Below, one piece after another: positions 17,198-25,781 of a DNA stretch of 64,000 bases; the first letter of the stretch is position 1, and the number at the start of each line of letters is the position of its first letter. The position numbers and the translations under genes were made by a program. Origin of the DNA: Amycolatopsis sp. CA-126428 (lineage in GTDB: Bacteria > Actinomycetota > Actinomycetes > Mycobacteriales > Pseudonocardiaceae); contig NZ_PPHF01000048.1 of the NCBI RefSeq assembly GCF_002904335.1, positions 62,001 through 126,000 of the forward strand. The letters are read 5' to 3'. Below the pieces are notes generated by a model. That model was not told where the DNA came from, ran no database searches, and saw nothing but the letters and a program-made list of their open reading frames with translations.

Positions 17198-17962
17198 CTA
17201 ACCCTGGAACCCGGCCGGCACCGGAGCGGTCGGCAGGAACTGCTGGTGCAGCTTAAGCCAGGTCCCGTCGGAGATCACCTGCTTGAGCCCGGCGTCGATC
17301 TTGCCCAGCAGTTCGGCGTTGCCCTTCTTCACCGCGAAACCGTGCGGCACGTCCGTGACGAAGCTCTTCACGACGACCAGCTTGGCGTCCGGGTTGTCGG
17401 TGACGTTCTTCTCGGCGATGGACTGGTCCAGGATGTACGCGTCGACCGCGCCGCTCTTCAAGGCGGTCAGCGCGGCGGCGTAGTCGGGGAAGCGCACGGC
17501 CTGGGCGGCCGGCACCGTGCTGGTCAGCCAGTGGTCGCCGACGGTCGCCTGGATGACGCCGACGCGCTTGCCGGCCAGCCCCTTTTCGTCGGTGACCGGG
17601 GTGCCCTGCTTGGCCTGGATGCTCATCGTTTCGAAGTCGTAGGCCGCGGAGAAGTCGACCGTCTTCTTGCGCTCGTCGGTCTGCGCGATCGCCGAGCTGG
17701 CGATGTCGTAGCGGCCCGACGCGACCTGCCCGAGCAGCGCCGAGAAGTCGGTCGCGGCGAACTCCAGCTTCAGGTTCTGCTTGGCCGCGATGGCCTTGAG
17801 CAGCTCGTTGTCGAAGCCGGTGTAGTTGCCGTTCTCGAGGTAGATGTTCGGGGGCGCGTCGCTCAGCGTGCCCACGCGCAGCGTCGAGGAAGCGTTGTCC
17901 GAGCCGCCGCAGGCGGTCAGCGTGAGCGCGGCGGCCAGCACGGTGACGATCAGCTTCTTCAT
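17198..17962 (-). CDS. Amino acid ABC importer substrate-binding lipoprotein 2
   Basis: 254 residues; lipobox LTACGG at about 15-20, SBP_bac_3 fold. It shares long identical blocks with copy 1 (GNYTGFDNELLKAIAAK, FSALLGQVA, RKKTVDFSA), showing a relatively recent tandem duplication, but differs in the ligand-side regions (DFETMSIQAKQ and LTSTVPAAQ in place of NYQALGIEAKE and LGSNAPTAQ). Seven bases separate it from copy 1. Confidence 0.92.
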   Translation of the reverse strand: MKKLIVTVLAAALTLTACGGSDNASSTLRVGTLSDAPPNIYLENGNYTGFDNELLKAIAAKQNLKLEFAATDFSALLGQVASGRYDIASSAIAQTDERKKTVDFSAAYDFETMSIQAKQGTPVTDEKGLAGKRVGVIQATVGDHWLTSTVPAAQAVRFPDYAAALTALKSGAVDAYILDQSIAEKNVTDNPDAKLVVVKSFVTDVPHGFAVKKGNAELLGKIDAGLKQVISDGTWLKLHQQFLPTAPVPAGFQG

Positions 17963-17963
17963 G

Positions 17964-18782
17964 TCACGCCCCCAGGTTCTTCACGGTCAGGCCGGGGCCG
18001 CCCGGCTGCAGTTCCTTCGACAGCGGCGTGTTCTTGTAGAACTGCCCGTAGATGCGGGCAACCGTGCCGTCCGCGACGGCCTTGGCGAGGCCGTCGTTCA
18101 GCTTGTTCAGCAGGTCGGTGTTCTTCTTGGCCACCGCGAACGCCGACGGCGTGTCCTTGTCCTCGACCGTGTACCCGAGCTCGAGCGGGACGCTCGGGTT
18201 CTGGTCCAGGTACTTCTGCCCGATGTCCTGCGGGACGACCCAGCCGTCGAAGGTGCCGTTCTTCAGCTGCGCGAAGCCCGCGTTGTAGTCCGGGAAGCGG
18301 ACGACCTGGGCGCCGGCGACCTTGCCCGCGAACTCGTCCTGCACCGAACCCTGGACCACGCCGAGGCGCTTGCCGCCGAGCGAAGCCGCGTCCTTGAGGT
18401 TCGCGCCCTTCGCCGTGACGACCGTGGTGAAGCCGGTGTTGTAGCCGTTGGAGAAGGCGACCGTCTTCTTGCGCGCCTCGGTGCTGGAGATCGTCGAGCT
18501 GCCGATGTCGAACTTGCCGCCCGCGACGCCGGCGAGCAGGCTCGAGAACTCGGTGCCGACGAACTCGACCTCGAAGCCCTCACGCTTGGCGATGTCGCGC
18601 AGCAGCTCGTTGTCGTAGCCGGTGAACCGGCCGTTCTCCAGGTAGATCGACGGCGGGGCGTCGCTCAGGGTCCCGACGCGCAGGGTGGTCGACCCCGCGT
18701 CGGAGCCACCGCAGGCGGCGAGGGTCAACGTCAGCGCGCCCGCGGTCAGGGCGGCGGCGATCTTGGACAGCGTGGATCTCAT
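17964..18782 (-). CDS. Amino acid ABC importer substrate-binding lipoprotein 3
   Basis: 272 residues; signal peptide and lipobox LAACGG, SBP_bac_3 fold. It is the most divergent of the three copies: it retains TLRVGTLSDAPPSIYLENG and TEARKKTVAFS, but replaces the following stretch and ends in an extra PGGPGLTVKNLGA tail. It is the first gene of the five-gene operon; one base separates its stop from copy 2. The ATG at 18782 follows GGAAGAAG; another start lies 12 bases upstream. Confidence 0.92.
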   Translation of the reverse strand: MRSTLSKIAAALTAGALTLTLAACGGSDAGSTTLRVGTLSDAPPSIYLENGRFTGYDNELLRDIAKREGFEVEFVGTEFSSLLAGVAGGKFDIGSSTISSTEARKKTVAFSNGYNTGFTTVVTAKGANLKDAASLGGKRLGVVQGSVQDEFAGKVAGAQVVRFPDYNAGFAQLKNGTFDGWVVPQDIGQKYLDQNPSVPLELGYTVEDKDTPSAFAVAKKNTDLLNKLNDGLAKAVADGTVARIYGQFYKNTPLSKELQPGGPGLTVKNLGA

Positions 18783-18897
18783 CGCTTCTTCCATGGTGAG
18801 GACTGGCGCCGGACAGCGCTCCGTGGGTCAGCGATCGAGATTAGGGATTTCGCCCGTTCGAGTGGATTCGTTCCAGTCCGTGGACTCGTGCGTCAGC

Positions 18898-20325
18898 TCA
18901 CAGGATGGGCTGCGGCACGTAGCCCGTGGCCTCGGGGAACCGCTCGAGGACGCGGGTGACGCGCTCGGCCACCTGCGCGACCTGCCGTCCCGCCGTGCCG
19001 GTGAACGAAATCCGGTCGGCGAGGAGTTTGTCCAGCTCACCGCGATCGAGCGGGATGCGGTCGTCGGCCGCGAACCGGTCGAGCAGGTCGTTCTCGGCGC
19101 GACCCTCGCGCATCTCGAGCGCGACGGCGACCGAGTGCTCCTTGATCGCTTCGTGGGCCGTCTCACGCCCGACACCGGCGCGGACCGACGCCATGAGCAC
19201 CTTCGTCGTGGTCAAGAACGGCAGGTAGCGATCAAGCTCACGCTCGATCACCGCCGGGAAGGCACCGAACTCGGCGAGCACCGTGAGGAACGTCTCCAGC
19301 AGGCCGTCGAGGGCGAAGAACGCGTCCGGCAGCGCGACCCGGCGGACGACCGAGTCGGAGACGTCACCCTCGTTCCACTGGTCGCCGGCCAGCTCGCCGA
19401 TCATCGACAGGTAGCCGCGCAGCACCACGGCCAAGCCGTTCACGCGCTCGCACGAGCGGGTGTTCATCTTGTGCGGCATGGCGGACGAGCCGACCTGGCC
19501 GGGCTTGAAGCCCTCGGTGACCAGCTCGTGGCCGGCCATCAGCCGGATCGTCTTGGCCAGGCTGGACGGCGCCGCGGCGAGCTGGACCACAGTGGACAGC
19601 ACGTCGAAGTCGAGCGAGCGCGGGTACACCTGGCCGACGCTGACGAACCGCCGGTTGAACCCGAGGTGCTGCATCACGCGGTCCTCGAGCTGGTCCAAAG
19701 TGGACTCTTCGCCGAGCAGGTCGAGCATGTCCTGCGCGGTGCCGACCGGGCCCTTGATGCCGCGCAGCGGGTAGCGCTCGATGAGGTTGTCGAGCCGCTC
19801 GAAGGCGACCAGCAGCTCGTCGGCCGCCGTGGCGAACCGCTTGCCGAGGGTGGTGGCCTGCGCGGCGACGTTGTGCGAGCGCCCGGCCATGACGGTGTCG
19901 GCGTGCTCGACGGCGAGCGCCGCCAGCCGCGCCAGCACGGCGGCGACGCGGGTGCGCACGAGCTCGAGGGAGCGGAGCAGCTGCAGCTGCTCGACGTTCT
20001 CGGTGAGGTCGCGCGAGGTCATGCCCTTGTGGATGTGCTCCTGGCGGGCGAGGTCGCTGAACTCCTCGATCCGCGCCTTGACGTCGTGGCGGGTGACGCG
20101 CTCGCGGGCCGCGATCGACTCGAGGTCGACGTTCTCCAGCACGCGCTCGTAGGCCTCGACGACCCCGTCCGGCACCTCGACGCCGAGGTCCTGCTGTGCC
20201 TTGAGGACGGCGAGCCAGAGCTGCCGTTCGAGGACGACCTTCTGCTCCGGGGACCAGAGCGAGACCAGGTCCGCCGAGGCGTAGCGGGCGGCGAGTACGT
20301 TCGGAATGCGGGGCTTGTCCGTCAC
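18898..20325 (-). CDS. purB: Adenylosuccinate lyase
   Basis: 475 residues. It acts twice in purine synthesis (SAICAR to AICAR, adenylosuccinate to AMP) by eliminating fumarate. Fumarase/aspartase-superfamily signature GSSAMPHKMN (279-288), the TSRDLTEN segment (about 103-110) and GRSHNVAAQATT (149-160) are all present. The length matches the longer actinobacterial PurB class. It reads alone, downstream of the ABC importer promoter region but in the same direction as its neighbours. Confidence 0.95.
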   Translation of the reverse strand: MTDKPRIPNVLAARYASADLVSLWSPEQKVVLERQLWLAVLKAQQDLGVEVPDGVVEAYERVLENVDLESIAARERVTRHDVKARIEEFSDLARQEHIHKGMTSRDLTENVEQLQLLRSLELVRTRVAAVLARLAALAVEHADTVMAGRSHNVAAQATTLGKRFATAADELLVAFERLDNLIERYPLRGIKGPVGTAQDMLDLLGEESTLDQLEDRVMQHLGFNRRFVSVGQVYPRSLDFDVLSTVVQLAAAPSSLAKTIRLMAGHELVTEGFKPGQVGSSAMPHKMNTRSCERVNGLAVVLRGYLSMIGELAGDQWNEGDVSDSVVRRVALPDAFFALDGLLETFLTVLAEFGAFPAVIERELDRYLPFLTTTKVLMASVRAGVGRETAHEAIKEHSVAVALEMREGRAENDLLDRFAADDRIPLDRGELDKLLADRISFTGTAGRQVAQVAERVTRVLERFPEATGYVPQPIL

Positions 20326-20370
20326 GCCTTCACCCTACCTGCGCAGGTCAGCGCGATGACGGCCCGGGTT

Positions 20371-21516
20371 TCACCATTCCGCGAAGCTGCCGTCGTCGTG
20401 GCGCCACACCGGTGAGCGCCAGGTGTGCCCGATCTCGTCCGCGCGGCGCACGGCCGCTTCGTCGACGTCGATGCCGAGGCCGGGCTTGAGCGGCCGGGCC
20501 GCGTAACCGTCCTGGAAGGCGAAGACCGACGGATCGGTGAGGTACCCGTGCTCGCGGCCCTCGTGGTAGTGCATGCCCGCACTTTGTTCCTGGATCAGGA
20601 AGTTCGGCGTCGCGAAGGCCACTTGCAGCGACGCCGCCAGCGAAATCGGGCCGAGCGGGCAGTGCGGCGCCAGTGAGGCGCCGTAGATCTCGGCCAGCGC
20701 GCCGATCCGCCGCAGCTCGGAAATGCCGCCGGCGTGCGACGGATCCGGCTGGACGACCGCGACCCCGGCGTCGAGCACCGGCTTGAACTCCCACCGCGAG
20801 TAGAGGCGCTCGCCGACCGCGATCGGCACCGTGGACGCCTCGACGACCGCGCGCAGCGCGTCGCCCTGGGTCTCCGGCAGCACCGGCTCCTCGACGAACA
20901 TCGGCTGGACGTCCTCCAGCAGCCGCACCAGCCGGCGCGCCATCGCGGGCGAGACGCGGCCGTGGAAGTCGATGGCGAGGTCGCGGTGCGGGCCGAGCGC
21001 CTCCCGCGCTTCCCAGGCGCGCGCCACCGCCGCGTCGGCTTCGGCCGGGGAGGCGATCGCCGTCAGCGGGCCGGCGACGTTCATCTTCACCGCCGTGAAC
21101 CCCGCCTCGACCTGCGCGGCCACCGCTTCGCGGAGGCCGGCCGGGCGGTCGCCGCCGACCCAGCTGTAGACCCGGACGCGGTCGCGGACCGGCCCGCCGA
21201 GCAGCTCGTGCACCGGCGCGTCGCGGACCTTGCCGGCGATGTCCCACAGCGCTTGGTCGAACCCGGCCAGCGCACTGGAGAGCACCGGGCCGCCGCGGTA
21301 GAAGCCGCCGCGACGCACCACCTGCCAGTGGTCCTCGATGCGCAGCGGGTCCTGGCCGATGAGCAGCTCGGACAGTTCGTGCACGGCCGCGCGCACGGTC
21401 TCCGCGCGGCCCTCGACCACGGGTTCGCCCCAGCCGCTGATCCCTTCGTCCGTGCTGACCTTGAGGAACAGCCAGCGCGGCGCGACCAGGAACGTTTCGA
21501 TCGCGGTGATCTTCAC
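20371..21516 (-). CDS. dgoD: D-galactonate dehydratase (enolase superfamily)
   Basis: 381 residues. It removes water from D-galactonate to give 2-keto-3-deoxygalactonate. The active-site positions fit those of E. coli galactonate dehydratase: Asp183 and His185 (IDFHGR), Glu209 (FVEEP), the next metal Glu at 236 (VGERLYS), and His285 (LAPHCPLGP). Co-directional with the SDR gene, 15 bases apart, and next to a lactonase and aldolase remnant, which supports a galactose/galactonate pathway. A related sugar-acid substrate is possible. Confidence 0.85.
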   Translation of the reverse strand: MKITAIETFLVAPRWLFLKVSTDEGISGWGEPVVEGRAETVRAAVHELSELLIGQDPLRIEDHWQVVRRGGFYRGGPVLSSALAGFDQALWDIAGKVRDAPVHELLGGPVRDRVRVYSWVGGDRPAGLREAVAAQVEAGFTAVKMNVAGPLTAIASPAEADAAVARAWEAREALGPHRDLAIDFHGRVSPAMARRLVRLLEDVQPMFVEEPVLPETQGDALRAVVEASTVPIAVGERLYSRWEFKPVLDAGVAVVQPDPSHAGGISELRRIGALAEIYGASLAPHCPLGPISLAASLQVAFATPNFLIQEQSAGMHYHEGREHGYLTDPSVFAFQDGYAARPLKPGLGIDVDEAAVRRADEIGHTWRSPVWRHDDGSFAEW

Positions 21517-21531
21517 CCGGGTGCCTCGTTT

Positions 21532-22209
21532 CTACGCGGAATCCTTGGCGGCGGACCAGCCGCCGTCGACGGTCAGTTCGGCCCCGGTGACGAACGACGC
21601 GGCGGGCGAGAGCAGGAACGCGATCACGTCCGCAACCTCCTCCGGCCGGCCCAGGCGGCCCGCCGGCGTCGCCCGCGCGCTGCGTTCGCGGTCCGCCGGC
21701 GAGATGTCCTTCCAGGCTTCGGTGAGCACCGGCCCCGGCAGCACGGAGTTGACCCGCACTTCGGGGGCGTACTCGACGGCCAGCTGCCGGCCGAGCGCGA
21801 CGAGCGCGCCCTTGCTCGCGGCGTAGGCGGGATGGCCCGGCAGGCCGAAGCGCGCGTGCACCGACGAGACCAGCACGATCGCGCCACGCCGTTCCCGCAG
21901 CGACGGCAGGCACGCCTTCACGGCCAGGTAGGCGCCGGTCAGGTTGACGTCGAGCTGGCGCTGCCACTCGGCGCGGCCGATCTCGTGCAGCGGCCCGGTG
22001 CTGGGCACGTAGGCGTTGCTGACCAGCGCGTCCACCTCGCCGATGGCCGCCCAGGTCGCTTCGTCGCTCACCGAACCCCGGATCGGCGTGACGCCGCCGG
22101 GGAGCTCGGCGATGTCCACGCCCAGCACACGGTAGCCGTCGCCGAGGAGCTTCCGCGCGGTCGCCGCCCCGATCCCGGACGCCGCTCCGGTCACCACCGC
22201 TGTGGGCAT
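21532..22209 (-). CDS. Short-chain dehydrogenase, candidate galactose dehydrogenase
   Basis: 225 residues of classical SDR fold: VTGAASGIG (6-14) for NAD(P), SNAYV in place of the NNAG motif, and catalytic YAASK with an upstream SSVHARFG serine. The ATG at 22209 follows GGAAGGAG. It is first in the dgoD operon. By context it may oxidise galactose (or another aldose) to its lactone, which the divergently encoded lactonase would open. Function from context only. Confidence 0.72.
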   Translation of the reverse strand: MPTAVVTGAASGIGAATARKLLGDGYRVLGVDIAELPGGVTPIRGSVSDEATWAAIGEVDALVSNAYVPSTGPLHEIGRAEWQRQLDVNLTGAYLAVKACLPSLRERRGAIVLVSSVHARFGLPGHPAYAASKGALVALGRQLAVEYAPEVRVNSVLPGPVLTEAWKDISPADRERSARATPAGRLGRPEEVADVIAFLLSPAASFVTGAELTVDGGWSAAKDSA

Positions 22210-22221
22210 CGCCGCTCCTTC

Positions 22222-22235
22222 CAGCACGCGTGCTG
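22222..22235. promoter_or_regulatory. Perfect 14 bp palindrome upstream of the SDR-dgoD operon
   Basis: CAGCACGCGTGCTG is a full dyad, 13 bases upstream of the SDR start and just outside its ribosome binding site. It is a candidate operator for the FadR-type regulator encoded at 23680, which lies in the same cluster. A bidirectional control region is expected here. Confidence 0.45.
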
Positions 22236-22239
22236 CCGT

Positions 22240-22268
22240 GACAATAAATCCTAAAATAATATTTCACA
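22240..22268. promoter_or_regulatory. AT-rich divergent promoter region of the galactonate cluster
   Basis: About 29 bases with very low GC (ACAATAAATCC, TAAAATAATATTTCAC) in an otherwise extremely GC-rich segment. It lies between the SDR-dgoD operon and the plus-strand aldolase remnant/lactonase. It offers -10-like hexamers on both strands (TAAAAT, TATTAT), so it most likely holds the divergent promoters. Confidence 0.45.
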
Positions 22269-22286
22269 AGGTAGCCTGCACCCAGG

Positions 22287-22632
22287 ATGTACCGCTGGGA
22301 AATCACCGCATCCGCTCGGCCCTCGAAGGCGGCCTGCGCTCGATCGAACTGCCGCTGACGAACCCCGGCGCACTGGCCGCGATCTCCGGACGGTGCTCGC
22401 GATCCGCGCGGGCGTCCGGACTTCGGCGCCGGGGCCGTCGTGGGTGGCGGACGTGCGGGCCGCGCTGCCGCAGGCCCCGCTGGCACCCACGGGCGGCATC
22501 GGCCCCGGCGACGTGCCAGGCTGGCTCTCGGCGGGTGCGGTCGCCTGCGGGATCGGCTCGGCGCTGACCCGCGGCACCGCCGCGGAGATCTCCGCCCGGG
22601 TCGAAACGCTGTTGAGGAGCGCGCATGGCTGA
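22287..22632 (+). pseudogene. Remnant of a KDPG/KDPGal-type aldolase
   Basis: Pieces of one class I aldolase (Eda/DgoA type) appear in three different frames. A short possible start (MYRWEITAS) begins at 22287; the segment ALEGGLRSIEL...NPGALAAIS (22319-22387) is the N-terminal strand region; the C-terminal part (APTGGIGPGDVPGWLSAG...GIGSAL) runs in a third frame to a stop at 22632. Roughly half of a normal ~200-residue gene, including the catalytic Lys region, is missing. The residual stop still overlaps the lactonase start by 8 bases, so it was once translationally coupled. The start assignment is the least certain part. Confidence 0.7.
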
Positions 22633-23629
22633 GCTGGTCTTCGTCGGGTGCTACACCGGCGATGCGGGGAACGGCACCGGGATCACGACGCTCTCGCGGT
22701 CGCCGTCCGGCTCGTTGCGCGAAGTGGCTTCGCTGCCGCTGGAGTCGCCGTCGTGGCTCGCGCAGCACCCGTCGTTGCCCGTGCTGTACGCGGCCAACGA
22801 GCTGTCCACCGGTGGCGTGACGGCGTTGGGCATCTCCCCTTCGGGCGAACTGTCGGTGCTGGGCACGGCCGAGACGGGCGGCGCGCACCCGTGCCACCTG
22901 GCGGTGACGCCGGACGGCCGCTTCCTGTTGTGCGCCAACTACACCGGCGGCAGCGTGGCGGTGTTTTCGCTGTCCCCGTCCGGCGCGTTGACCGCCCGGA
23001 CGGCACTGGTCGAGCACCACGGCAACGGCCCGGTGTCCGACCGCCAAGAGGCGGCGCACGTCCACATGGCGGTCCCGTCGGCGGACGGGACGATCGTGAG
23101 CGCGGTCGACCTGGGCACGGACGAGATCCGCAGCTACACGCTGACGTCGTCGGGGACCCTCGAGCCGCTGGCGGTGTCTTCGCTGCCGCCGGGCACGGGA
23201 CCGCGCCAGCTGGTCCGCCGCCCCGGCACGGACCTGGCGTACGTCGTCGGCGAGCTGGCCGGGACGCTGGTGACGGTCCGCGAGAAGGCGCCGGGCGCGT
23301 TCGAGGTGGTGTCCTCGACGCCGTCGACGCTGTCTTCGGTGACGCCCAACCTGGTGGCGCACCTGGAACTGGCCGACTCGCGCCTGTACGTGTCGAACCG
23401 CGGGCCGGACTGCGTCACGGAGTTCGCGCTCGACGAGGCGGCCGCGGTGGCGGACCAGCCGTGCGGCGCGAACCCGCGGCACTTCGCGTTGGTGGACGGG
23501 ACTTGCTACGTGGCGGCGCAGTCGGAGGACGCGATCACGGCGTTCACGCTGACCGCGTCCGGCGAAGCGGAGCTGCGGTACTACCCGACGGGGTCGCCGA
23601 CGTTCGTGCTGCCGGTTTCGCGGCCTTGA
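22625..23629 (+). CDS. Lactonase family protein (7-bladed propeller, PgcL-like)
   Basis: 334 residues with repeated beta-propeller blades containing LAVTPDGRFLLCANYTGG and similar AxxDLGTDE..YTLTSSGTL units, as in YbhE/cycloisomerase-like 6-phosphogluconolactonases. It hydrolyses a sugar lactone to the acid. In this cluster it fits opening of galactono-lactone before DgoD. GAGGAG precedes the ATG. It is 50 bases upstream of the FadR-type regulator. Confidence 0.82.
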   Translation: MAELVFVGCYTGDAGNGTGITTLSRSPSGSLREVASLPLESPSWLAQHPSLPVLYAANELSTGGVTALGISPSGELSVLGTAETGGAHPCHLAVTPDGRFLLCANYTGGSVAVFSLSPSGALTARTALVEHHGNGPVSDRQEAAHVHMAVPSADGTIVSAVDLGTDEIRSYTLTSSGTLEPLAVSSLPPGTGPRQLVRRPGTDLAYVVGELAGTLVTVREKAPGAFEVVSSTPSTLSSVTPNLVAHLELADSRLYVSNRGPDCVTEFALDEAAAVADQPCGANPRHFALVDGTCYVAAQSEDAITAFTLTASGEAELRYYPTGSPTFVLPVSRP

Positions 23630-23679
23630 CCCGGCATTCATAATGCGGTCACCACCTCCCCGGCTGAGAGGGCCCTCCA

Positions 23680-24384
23680 TTGACCGAACACCGGCCACGC
23701 GGGCTGCACGGCCAGACCGTGGAGGCACTGGCCAGCCGGATCCTCTCCGACGAGTGGGGCGAGGGCACCGTCCTGGACCTGCCCGCGCTGCGCGAAGAGC
23801 TCGACATCAGCCTGACCGCGCTGCGCGAAGCGCTGAAGGTGCTGGCCGCCAAGGGCATGATCGATGCCCGGCAGAAGCGGGGCACCTTCGTGCAGCCGCG
23901 CGAAAAGTGGAACATGCTCGACGCCGACGTCATGCGCTGGCAGACCGCGGCCGCCGATGATCCGGTGCTGCTCGACGAGCTCACCGAGGTGCGCGCGGTC
24001 GTCGAGCCCGCCGCCGCCCGGTTCGCGGCCGAGCGGGCGACGGAGGAAGACCTCGAGGCGCTGCGGAGCGCGCTCGCCGACATGGCCGCCGCGGGGGATG
24101 ATCCGGCGGCGAGCGTCCAGGCCGACCTCGCCTTCCACCGGCGGCTGATGGCCGCCACGCACAACAACTTCCTGACGCGGGTGGAACGGGTCATCGCGAT
24201 CGGGCTGGCCGAGCGCGACAAGCTCGTGCACGGCTCCGCGGCGGCGGAGGACCCGGTACCCGACCACCGGAAGGTGTTCGACGCGATCGTCGCGGGCGAC
24301 CCGGCCGCGGCGGAACAGGCGATGCTCGCCCTCGTCACGAAGGCCCGCGAAGACCTGGAGAAGGCTCAGCGCGCGCGGTCGTGA
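23680..24384 (+). CDS. GntR/FadR-family transcriptional regulator (DgoR-like)
   Basis: 234 residues. Winged helix at about 15-68 (LREELDISLTALREALKVL, KRGTFVQP) and an all-helical FCD ligand domain beyond residue 90 with FHRRLMAATHN. It starts at a TTG (23680) with GAGAGG upstream. Location after the lactonase suggests a repressor of the galactonate genes, with a sugar acid as likely inducer. The stop TGA lies inside a dispersed palindrome, so the last residue (Ser) and the stop are encoded by that repeat. Confidence 0.85.
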   Translation: MTEHRPRGLHGQTVEALASRILSDEWGEGTVLDLPALREELDISLTALREALKVLAAKGMIDARQKRGTFVQPREKWNMLDADVMRWQTAAADDPVLLDELTEVRAVVEPAAARFAAERATEEDLEALRSALADMAAAGDDPAASVQADLAFHRRLMAATHNNFLTRVERVIAIGLAERDKLVHGSAAAEDPVPDHRKVFDAIVAGDPAAAEQAMLALVTKAREDLEKAQRARS

Positions 24385-24422
24385 GTGGTAACGCGGGTTC
24401 TAACCCGCGTTACCACTCACGA
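24379..24422. repeat. Dispersed palindrome, copy 1 (bidirectional terminator-like)
   Basis: Two perfect 21-base arms (left begins TCGTGAGTGGTAACGCGG, right ends TTACCACTCACGA) flank a 2-base centre. It lies exactly between the convergent FadR and TetR genes. Near-identical palindromes are at 50593 and 58013, also between convergent genes. Confidence 0.9.
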
Positions 24423-24439
24423 CGGCCGCGGCAGAGTGC

Positions 24440-25033
24440 TCAGCCGGCGAGCGCGGTTTGGAGCATCCGGGCCGCCGCCGCGCGGGGCTCGGGGTCGACC
24501 TCGACCAGCGCGTTGACGACGGCGCCGTCGACCAGCGCGACCAGCCGCTCCAGCTCGGTGGGGGTGACCGGGGTGCCCGAGCGGGCGAAGATCTCCGTCA
24601 GCAGCTCGTTGAGCTGGGCCGACAGCGTCCGCATCAGCGGCCGCAGGTACGGGCGGCGGCCGGTGGCGACCAGCCGCTCGTACCGCAGGAGGACGGCTTC
24701 GGCGTCGGCCGCCGGGTCACCGCTCTCCGGGCCGAGCAGCAGGTCCAGCACCAGGTCGACGGTCGCCTGCACCCCGCGGTTGCGGGTCGCGAGCTCTTCC
24801 AGCCGGCGGCGGCCGGTCGCCAGCTCGGCGTTCGAGTGGTGCTCGACGGCCGCCGTGACCAGGTCTTCCAGCGAGTCGAAGTAGTACGTCGTCGACGCGA
24901 GCGGCAGGGCCGCCCGCTCGGCCACCGCCCGGTGCCGGACGGCGTCGAACCCGCCCTCGACGAGCAGTTTCGCGGCGGCCTCGACGAGCGCGGCGCGCCG
25001 TCGCTCCCCTTTCGGGGTGGTCGCAGCGGTCAT
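24440..25033 (-). CDS. TetR-family transcriptional regulator
   Basis: 197 residues. The N-terminal HTH (EGGFDAVRHRAVAERAALPLAS then TYYFDSLEDLV) is typical TetR, with a helical C-terminal domain. No transporter or enzyme is directly divergent; its neighbour upstream is the anti-sigma-like gene, reading the same way. Target and ligand unknown. Confidence 0.88.
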   Translation of the reverse strand: MTAATTPKGERRRAALVEAAAKLLVEGGFDAVRHRAVAERAALPLASTTYYFDSLEDLVTAAVEHHSNAELATGRRRLEELATRNRGVQATVDLVLDLLLGPESGDPAADAEAVLLRYERLVATGRRPYLRPLMRTLSAQLNELLTEIFARSGTPVTPTELERLVALVDGAVVNALVEVDPEPRAAAARMLQTALAG

Positions 25034-25067
25034 GGCCGGTCATTCTGCCAACCGGGCGGACCCGGGC

Positions 25068-25781
25068 TCAGAAGCGGGGCGCGAGATCGAGCGCGAACCG
25101 GTCCACCTGGCCCGCGTACGGCGCCGCCGCTCCCGCGGCCGGCACGCTGACCAGCACCAGCACCCCACCGGACGCCGTTCCCGCCCGGGCCGTGACCGTG
25201 CCGGCCGGCTGGGACTTGAAGACCTCCGGGATGCCCTTCGGGTAAACCGCCGCGGCGACTTCGCCGCCCGGAACCGGGAACCCGGCGGACCGCGACACCG
25301 TCGAACAGGCGCCGCCCGGGACGGCCTGGGCGGCGGCGACGTGGCCGGGGAGCTCGCCAGCGAGGGCGATGGCGAGCTCCCCGTCCACCTGTTCGCACCC
25401 GGAGGTGCCTTCGGCCAACGGGCCGGTCTTCCCGTCCCCGGCACCCCCCTGCTGAGGTGACTGGGACGAGAAGTTCGGTGACTCCCCGCCGAGCTGAGGA
25501 CGCAGTGGGTCGTCTCCGGGTTGCGTGGAGCCCGGCCTCCCCTGTGCGGGTACGGCGTTGTCCGCCGCGGTCATCGACTTCTGGACGTTCCCGGACAGCT
25601 GGCCGTACGCGCCGAACCCGGCGACGACCAGCACGGCGGCACTCACCCCGGCGGTGATCCGGTTCCGGCGGCGCACGGTCTGGCGGCGGGATTCGCGGAC
25701 GACGTCGCCCTGGGTGAACGACGGTTCGGGGGCGTCACCCGGCGCGGCGGAGAACAACGAGCGCAGCTCCTGCTCATCCAT
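25068..25781 (-). CDS. Membrane-anchored anti-sigma-like partner of the ECF sigma factor
   Basis: 237 residues: a cytoplasmic N-terminal ~42 residues rich in Arg (RRQTVRRRNR), one membrane helix (ITAGVSAAVLVVAGFGAYG, about 43-60), then an extracytoplasmic Pro/Gly/Ser-rich linker and a C-terminal domain with two Cys (SGCEQV, GACSTV) that could pair. It overlaps the sigma gene by 8 bases (ATGGATGA), the classic arrangement for a sigma regulator. No ZAS Cys/His motif is present, so anti-sigma activity is inferred from context. Confidence 0.62.
   Translation of the reverse strand: MDEQELRSLFSAAPGDAPEPSFTQGDVVRESRRQTVRRRNRITAGVSAAVLVVAGFGAYGQLSGNVQKSMTAADNAVPAQGRPGSTQPGDDPLRPQLGGESPNFSSQSPQQGGAGDGKTGPLAEGTSGCEQVDGELAIALAGELPGHVAAAQAVPGGACSTVSRSAGFPVPGGEVAAAVYPKGIPEVFKSQPAGTVTARAGTASGGVLVLVSVPAAGAAAPYAGQVDRFALDLAPRF

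Noticed and set aside
20348..23728. An 1126-codon minus-strand open frame over the galactonate cluster
   Set aside because: Covers genes with clear motifs in other frames and has no conserved domain; compositional artefact.
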